Below are positions 56,815-64,000 of a stretch of 64,000 bases of DNA, one piece after another. Every line of letters begins with the position of its first letter. Position 1 is the stretch's first letter. This DNA is from Botryotinia globosa. Taxonomy: Eukaryota; Ascomycota; Leotiomycetes; Helotiales; Sclerotiniaceae. The stretch covers positions 1,116,001 through 1,180,000 of the forward strand of contig RCSZ01000014.1 of NCBI GenBank assembly GCA_014898425.1. The letters run 5' to 3'. The notes beneath the pieces are model-generated. The model had not been told where the DNA came from. It was given only the letters and a program-made list of their open reading frames with translations, and made no database searches. A program made the position numbers and the translations under genes.

Positions 56815-58685
56815 GTTTGCTGGCTCGAACTACAATTATCGGGTATGAGCCTTGATAGATACTGGAAGATATGTTCGATGTATTCATGGGTCAACTAATG
56901 TCGAGATAAGTCGTTTTAACTTTCAATGGTCTTCGTCGCATGAACCTTCTGTGTTGTCATGCAAACAAACAAATCGAGATTGCAGGGGTATACCGAGCGT
57001 GGTTCTCATCTCTCTCGTGATCACGTGTGCGTGTTTTCCGAAGACAAGAACCAATTGTCACCACGTCTGATTTCATTGCATTGCATTCTATTATTTTATT
57101 ATTAATCGACATGGAATTTCCATCATCACATCCCATATACTAATCAAAAATCGAAGTTTTTCTCTTAGATTTGGGGGGAAATCCCATCTCATTCTGGTCC
57201 ACTCATGACTTCCTCCGTACTTTGGACAAGCTTTTTTTTAGATACTGTTGTGTCTAGAATGTTTGCAATTCAAATCCTGAGAGGACGACTTGGAATCCAA
57301 AACAACTGCAACGAAGGTAATAGTCACTTCCTTCGATTGCGAGTGAGTACTCAGCATAATGTTTGCCGAAGTGGGATTACGAGAATCTTTGTGAACATCA
57401 TTTTTATGCTCAACAACGGCTGTGGCAAGATGTAAATTAGGTTAGAATCAAAGTTCCGTTGTCACTCGCGAAGGTATTGGGTTCGTCTTTGATTGCTTGC
57501 TCCCGGAGTGCGTTCGTATTTAAATAGAGGTGGTAACTTTGGGAGGACTCCAGAAGTGAGTTGTCCTCTGAAGGGAGATTTTGATCGGCTCTTTCCATGG
57601 AGGGGACCTAGGTAGTCAGTCCTATACCCAAAGTCCTTCATCTACAATAAGTCTATTCTTTTGCCTTTGCTTCTCAATGCACCCTCGATCAAGATTTGCC
57701 CTTATTTTTGCACCACGATTCCTCTTCCCCTTGGGACTAATAACTCAAAGGTTAGAACGAACGGAAAGTCAATAGCGATTGGTTGTTTTTACATGCTTAT
57801 GATTAGTAACTGCCTTTCCCACACAATTGCAAAAGCACGAGAAATACCTACTGTTCTCTGGTGAAGGTTTAATGAAAGTGGATTGACTGTCTTTTGGCTA
57901 TGACAAGACGGAACCCAGACTAATGACGGAGGGAAGAGTACCATATACCTAAGTCACTCTTACCTTTCTGAGTTCATTTGCTCTGTAAGATTAACATTCG
58001 CTCAAACGAATAAACGCAAGGATCGCTCATACTAATATCAATGGCAGTTCCTTTGATATGATGTACATAGTCTCCTAAGAGGAAGCTGGGGACAAGAACG
58101 AGAGGAAGTAGAGAAGTGAACGATGGATGTAATATGTAGGCAGTTCCAGAAACTCTTCGCAATCAGACATGTGGCAATCATTTTTGCTCTGATCAGTGAG
58201 CTGTGATAACAAATCCGGTGTGTTGTATAATGTCGTGTAGAGCCCATGGAAAACAACCTCAATAACGACCATTTCAATGTCTGCACTCTGTGATATCTTC
58301 ATGCATTCTCTTCGATGCTATACCAATGCTTGAAACCCCTAAGAGCTACATTGATGATGGCGATATTGAACTGGGCTAGTAATCACGGGTTCACACATTG
58401 ACTTCTTGACCATAGATAGTACCACGGAGTGAATGAAACGATTCAATTTCGCAACTACATATTGTCCTAACAGGTAAAGGATTTGACTAACACATGCCCG
58501 GGAAGATAATGCGGAGGGCGTCAAGGTCTCTCACGTGATAGTCTTCGTCCCCCACCATCCGCACACTTAAGCGAACCCACTAATTTCGAAATTGAAGAAT
58601 TGAAGATGTTTCGAAATTTTATCTTTTTGATTTCTTCCACCTCCAACGACAATTCATAATCCAGTAGTGCGGTCAATCGAACAAG
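56815..58685. other. Intergenic region between the ADIP gene and rpl5
   Basis: No supported gene. Short frames at 57205-57435 and 57974-58524 lack domains. A CACGTG hexamer does not stand out; one CCTAGGTAG motif is at about 57608. The last few hundred bases are the rpl5 promoter. Confidence 0.5.
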
Positions 58686-59773
58686 ATGGTGAGTTAAAAT
58701 CGAAATACTTCGATTGCAGTATATCTGCAATCATGGCATTTAAAGCCCCAAGATCCTTGGATCCTCAAAAAGTCAAATAGCAAAATGCTTCGAGAAATTG
58801 AAGGTTGCTGACTTTTGGAATTTTTACAGCCTTTCACCAAGCTGGTCAAGAACTCCGCGTACTATAGGTGAGCTCAATTCCCTTTCTTCTCAATACAATT
58901 TTCGCATTCTAACAATCAATCAGTCGCTACCAGACCAAGTACAAGCGCCGTCGTTCCGGAAAGACCGATTACTACGCCAGAAAGCGTCTTATCACCCAAG
59001 CCAAGAACAAGTACAATGCGCCAAAATACCGTCTCGTTGTCCGATTCACCAACCGTGATATCGTCATGCAAATCGTTACCTCCGAAATCACTGGTGACAA
59101 GGTTTTCTGCGCTGCATACTCCCACGAGCTCAAGGCCTACGGTATTGAGCACGGTCTTACCAACTGGGCCGCCGCATACTGCACTGGTCTTCTCATCGCC
59201 CGTCGTGTCTTGAAGAAGCTCGGTATGGATAAGGACTTCACCGGTGTTGAGGAGGCTGATGGAGAGTACCAACTCACCGAGGCTGCTGGCGACGAGGCGA
59301 GACGTCCATTCAAGGCTTTCCTTGATGTTGGTCTTCACCGCACTTCCACTGGTGCCCGTATCTTCGGTGCCATGAAGGGTGCTTCCGATGGTGGTATCCT
59401 CGTTCCTCACTCCGAGAACCGTTTCCCAGGTTACGACATCGAAAGCAAGGAGCTCGATGCTGAGACCCTCCGCAAGTACATCTACGGTGGACACGTCGCT
59501 GAGTACATGGAGACCCTCGCCGATGACGATGAGGAGCGTTACAAGTCCCAATTCCAAGGTTACATTGATGATGAAATAGAGGCCGATGGATTGGAGGAGT
59601 TGTACCAAGAGGCCCACAAGGCTATCCGTGAGGACCCATTCAAGAAGGTCGAGGGAGGAGAGAAGAAATCCAAGGACGAGTACAAGCAGGAGTCTTTGAA
59701 GTTCAAGGGACGCAAGTTGACCAAGGACGAGAAGCGCGAGAGAGTCAAGGCCAAGATTGCCGAATTGAAGTAA
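58686..59773 (+). CDS. rpl5: 60S ribosomal protein L5 (uL18)
   Basis: This is the large-subunit protein that carries 5S rRNA into the ribosome. Exons are 58686-58688 (the ATG alone), 58830-58867 and 58924-59773. Introns are 58689-58829 (GTGAGT...TACAG) and 58868-58923 (GTGAGC...ATCAG). The product is 296 residues, normal for fungi. It starts MPFTKLVKNSAYYSRYQTKY with RRRSGKTDYYARKRL, then YRLVVRFTNRDIVMQI, TNWAAAYCTGLLIARR, DVGLHRTSTGARIFGAMKGA and FPGYDIESKELDAETLRKYI. The C-terminus is lysine-rich (TKDEKRERVKAKIAELK). The splice pattern leaves only the start codon in exon 1, so a search for open frames alone would mis-start the gene downstream. The assignment is secure. Confidence 0.97.
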
Positions 59774-60722
59774 ATCTTCAAATTAAATTTTCGGATATGG
59801 GTCTTTTAGCTAGGTGATAAAATGATACTCTCTTGATACTCTAGAGCTTAATTATCTTGATGAATGATGAACCAATTGTATTTTTAGTATTTCATAAACA
59901 ATAGTTGACTGGAAAGTATTAACTTTTGCGTTGTTCCTTGTTACCTTGTCTGCATACGGAGTATATCTTCTCGCCTCTCTGTTTGAATCACACCTTAATT
60001 AAAATGCTTACTCGGAACTTTCCAGAACTCCTTTCAGCATAATGCCGGGAACCTTATCGAAGATATCAGAATGAGGATTTTCATCCCTCTCTCATCGTTA
60101 TGACCTCCCCTCTCCATCACACCATTTTACTTTGAATCCTCTTCGCAAGGTTGACTTCTCTCCTCCCATAACTTGTTTTATATTCTCTTTTGCATCATTG
60201 CTCATTGTCCAATGCTCAGGAGATTGTGGATTGTGATTTATCGTGCCACAGATTGATCGAATCATATCGAATCTCCGAGGCTGGCTACCGAACTTAAATC
60301 CACTTGCACCAACCCCGACGAGGACCCTCAAGTTCCAACACATGACGATATTCTCCACCGCTCCACTTCATTGCTTCATTGTGTGAGTGGGTGTCTGATA
60401 ACTATCGCAAATCGCCAACGCAATTTATAGTCTACTTGGTGGTTTGTGGCATTTGATTCTGATATACCCATCCTACTCAACACATTAATTCGTTCACCGT
60501 TCCGTCACAATAATTTGTGGCACAAACACGATCATGGATTTGTACCAATAGAAACTGCTCACATCAGCAACGAGACATATTACGAGACATCAACAAGCGA
60601 TAACAAATCTTGATTGCGATAATTGCGAAGACTTTTGAAAGAACATCTCTTCGACATCAATTAGGAGAAGTTTTCTGGCAATTCGCAAACCGGAGAACAT
60701 ACCTTGAAGGTTTATTTACATC
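59774..60722. promoter_or_regulatory. rpl5 3' flank and upstream region of the Mhp1-like gene
   Basis: 949 bases with no supported gene. The half next to 60723 is likely the promoter and a long leader of the LRR gene. Confidence 0.45.
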
Positions 60723-63700
60723 ATGGAGCAAATGACTGGCGTGGATGTGAGTTGGATGACACACAGCTCAAGCAACAAAGGTTGGTTCAAGCATTACTTC
60801 ATATGAAAAATCGTGATGTATTGGAACATTTGCCAGCTATATGTGTGCGACTAACATGACTTACTTATTACAGACCCAAAACGACCTCGTCTGGTTCCGA
60901 ATGCGTCTGGCTCACAAGGAAAATCAAGTCCACCCCCACAGAATGGCTCTACCCCTCCAAAGAATGAAAACGAGCCCGAAGTTGTAGCGACTCCACAGCC
61001 GGTTCCAAATCGACCTGGCGTATCTAGAAACACCTCCTCGGAAAAGATCGTGACGACAAATGGCACACCACCTAAAGCATCTACATCACCCAACATGTCC
61101 CGCAGAAACTCGTGGTTATCGAGCATATCCTCAAAGTTCTCGGGCTCGCCTTCTTCCAGTCATACGAGCATATCCCCCAGTACTTCGCCGGCAGCTTCTC
61201 CTGTAGAACCTCCGGTGCAAAGACCCGCAGGACCAAGTGCGCCCAAAAACGCGGTGCTAGTACATGGGGTGAAGGATGATGGCGATGCACCTTACGTTCC
61301 AGCGCCTCCGCGGAGTGGACCCAGCTTCTTACAGAGTGCCTTGCGGAGGCTGTCATCTTCAGGTGGGCAATTGTCTGGATCAGCCAGAGGCCACCATGGA
61401 TTGTGCGAAAGAAAGATTCTGAACGTCGACCATCACCGGGAAAGATGCTCCATATCTGGGCTTGAACAGTCAAAACTAAGAAGGGTAGCTTTCTGTGTAG
61501 ACGTTGAGATAGCCAGCGGCCCCCGTTATATGGACGAGGAAGAGTCCGATGAAATCGATAATAAGAATAAGGAAAAGATGAAGCGATCCAAAGAAAAGGG
61601 AGAAGGCGCTGCGTTGAAGAATCCGAACAATTCCATGTCCGAGATGGAACAAGACGAGACTCCGAGAACAATTGTTAGCAAACCTGATGAAAAACTTACT
61701 GAAAGTGCTCAGCCAAAGGTCTCAGAAAATACACCAGAAACTACAGGATCCTCTCCACAAATTGAAAAAGACAATACCAAAAAGAAAGAGAAGAAGAAGC
61801 GTAGCGAAGAAGAGCGTAAAGCAAGAAAAGAGAAGAAACGAAGGCTCGCTGAGGCAAATGGTACAATCCCAGTTGAGTTGAAGATTGATGAGAGTGACAG
61901 TTCACTCTCGCCCACTTCCAATACCGCCACTCCAAGAACCCACGCTTCGCCTACCACGGACCCTGTTCGAATCTATAGAAGATGCTGTCAATTAAGAGAA
62001 ACGCCAATATTGAAGAGAATTGTTGAGCAGCTCACAACGTCAGTAGCGACCGCTGCAATACCTGGTCTTGTTGCCAAATTAGATCTCTCGGGTTATTGGC
62101 TACAATTACCAGACCTTGTCACCTTGGGAGATTACTTAGCTGTGGTTCCCGTGAAAGAACTAATAATGGAAAATTGTGGACTTACTGATGAAGGTGTTCG
62201 TGTCATTTTGGCTGGTCTTCTGGCCGCCAAGTTACCAACATACGGTAGGAAATCTCACACTCGTAAAGAGGGTCAATATCCTCAGGGTGGTATAATCGAA
62301 TCGCTAGTATTTAAGAACAATAACAAGATTGGTAAGGATGGTTGGCGGCATATCGCTCTGTTTATTAATATGTGCCGGTCGTTGAAGGTTCTGGATTTGT
62401 CAAGGATTCCTTTCCCCCAGGATACCACTACACCAACGACCGGCTCTGGGCATCTAAAGAAAACAGATAGTAACACGAGTCACACGAGCAATGAAGTCTC
62501 TTGCTTATTATCTAAGGCTATTGGAGATCGACTCGCCGGTCCAGAATTCGAACTCTTGAATCTGGGCCATTGTGGCATCAACAGCGAGCAGTTGGATGGG
62601 TTAGTTGATGGAATTATACAGTCGGGCTTACGAAGACTTGGTCTTGCTGGTAATGGGATTACGTCAGTAGGGATGGAACATGTTGCTAGATGGATAAAAT
62701 TCGGAAAGTGCGAAGCTCTTGATCTTGTTGGCAATGATCTCAAAGATTCTATGGAGATCGTTGCGAGTGCCCTCGACGAAGACAACAAAATTTACGCCTT
62801 GAGCTTGGCAGACTGTAACCTTAATCCGGATTCGCTGTGGCCTCTTTTCCCAGCCCTGGCAAAGCTGAAGAACTTCAAGTTCATCGATTTGTCGCAAAAC
62901 CATGATCTGTTTGAGTCGAATCCCAGTGCACTTTCTCTTCTGCGCAGGTATGTTCAGTATTTTCCTTTTAATTCGCATAACATCACGATATGCAGAGATT
63001 AGTAATCTATGCATGGTTGGACATGGTGATCCATAATATCAATCCTTGTTGTATCTAGCCCTGCGGTTTTCCCGTCGACCCCATGCAACGAGAAATGATT
63101 GAGCGCTTTAGCAAGGCGAACTGCTAGATTTTATCAAGCTCTGAATGTCAATTTGGTTTTATGAAGATAGTCTCGGATATAGCTGCGGCATTTTTACGGT
63201 CTCGTACCGCGACCAGTAGTTTGCTTCACTTATGTCAGCAACTTACACTGCAAGGCTTCAGTTGATTATTTTCTCAGCTTTGCTAAATTTACTCTCATTA
63301 TGTTTCCGAGTACAGTCGTACAGGACATCATTGGCTGACATACCACAGGTACTTACCACGTTTGCCTCAACTCAAGCGGATACATTTGACTGATGTATCC
63401 ATGACTCCCGAACAAGCCATCGCCCTTGCGGAAATCTTACCGGAGAGCCCCAGTCTTGCGCATGTGACTCTTATGGGAAATACGCAACTAGCTGCTCTTG
63501 CAAATGCGAAAGACGAAGCAAGTCAGGAAGAAGCTTGTGCATTATATGCCTCGTTGATGGCCGCGGTCCGAGTCTCTCAGTCAATTGTATGTATTGATAT
63601 TGAAGTTCCGTCAAACGATTCGTCCGAAATTGTTAGGGCCTTGGCCAAGCAAGTTGTCGCTTACTGTCTGTGGAACATGGAACGCGGTCCAGTTGCAGAA

Positions 63701-64000
63701 ATCAGTCAAGCTGTTGCTGCAATCTCTGATCCCCATGCAGCTGCCAACGGAAAAGACGTTGCAGTTCCCGAAGTTTTGTTACACATTGTGGGGCACATGG
63801 AAGGAGTCCAAGAGAATCATGATGATGATGATGAGCCAGCTCCTGATGAAGATTATGTGATTGGCGGGACAGGTGTGGTTAAAGCTTTAGGTATCTGTTT
63901 ACGAAACAAAGGCAATGATTCTAGGAGGCCATCAATGGATCAAGCTATCTCCGGATTATCCAGACCAAGCAGCAGCTCGGCCACCCCGAACAAACCTGTG
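60723..64000 (+). CDS. Mhp1-like leucine-rich-repeat protein, partial at right edge
   Basis: Exons are 60723-60780, 60874-62947 and 63349 to the window end; the gene continues beyond 64000. Introns are 60781-60873 (GTTGGT...TACAG) and an unusually long 62948-63348 (GTATGT...CACAG). More than 925 residues are encoded here. The N-terminus MEQMTGVDVSWM is followed by a long Ser/Pro-rich region with RRNSWLSSISSKFSG. Next come ERKILNVDHHRERC with LRRVAFCVDVEIASGPRYMD and a Lys/Glu-rich helical stretch (KKKEKKKRSEEERKARKEKK). From about residue 400 there are RI-type leucine-rich repeats (LVAKLDLSGYWL, LKVLDLSRIPF, LRRLGLAGNGITSVG, FKFIDLSQNHD, LKRIHLTDVSM). The layout resembles fungal proteins annotated as related to yeast Mhp1, a microtubule-associated and cell-wall-linked protein. 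That name is from memory; the LRR part is clear. Confidence 0.82.

Noticed and set aside
58916..59617. 233-codon minus-strand frame antisense to RPL5
   Set aside because: Known effect of strongly biased ribosomal protein codon use; the sense strand is certain.
1..64000. Search by eye for tRNA genes, rRNA and CRISPR arrays
   Set aside because: No A/B-box pair with a cloverleaf, no rRNA signature; tandem repeats here lack the spaced-repeat structure of CRISPR and the organism is a eukaryote.

Overview
The window is nuclear DNA of a filamentous ascomycete. Genes carry several short introns (mostly 43 to 120 bases) with GTAAGT/GTATGT-type donors and CTAAC/CTAAT branch sites. Intergenic DNA is AT-rich and full of simple repeats. 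The gene content is fungal: Zn2Cys6 regulator, ACT-type permease, PMP3, fungal nucleoporin and Mhp1-like protein. The style of the protein sequences suggests Leotiomycetes, perhaps a Botrytis/Sclerotinia relative; that placement is impression, not proof.

Layout. 0.5-1 kb: peroxisomal SCP2-domain protein. 2.3-3.2 kb: a zinc-motif/coiled-coil gene broken by two in-frame stops. 7.0-8.1 kb: a short-chain dehydrogenase whose cofactor loop is broken by a 7-base duplication. 8.9-10.7 kb: ribosomal protein L22 and PMP3. 12.9-14.4 kb: YchF/Ygr210-type GTPase with a 10-base exon. 15.5-16.0 kb: a small, probably mitochondrial protein. 19.7-24.9 kb: a large FG nucleoporin with a C-terminal Ran-binding domain.

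26.6-32 kb is an accessory block: an aldo-keto reductase stub, a nine-exon cytochrome P450 that looks intact, and an amino-acid permease gene with several frame breaks. 32.9-40.3 kb looks like a sugar-acid catabolic cluster: L-rhamnose 1-dehydrogenase and L-rhamnonate dehydratase in tandem, and a divergent Zn2Cys6 regulator that may control them. The lactonase and aldolase of that pathway are not in the window.

40.4-50.3 kb is gene-poor and rich in AT stretches and microsatellites. It contains a probable 368-bp TA-flanked inverted-repeat element (MITE) and one small cysteine-containing gene. 50.4-64 kb is ordinary core genome: a TPR/F-box/LRR protein (Pof3/Dia2 type), a HAD-like hydrolase, an Msd1/SSX2IP (ADIP) coiled-coil protein, ribosomal protein L5, and a Mhp1-like leucine-rich-repeat protein that runs off the right end.

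All exon boundaries were placed by eye from splice consensus and reading frame. No database search was possible.
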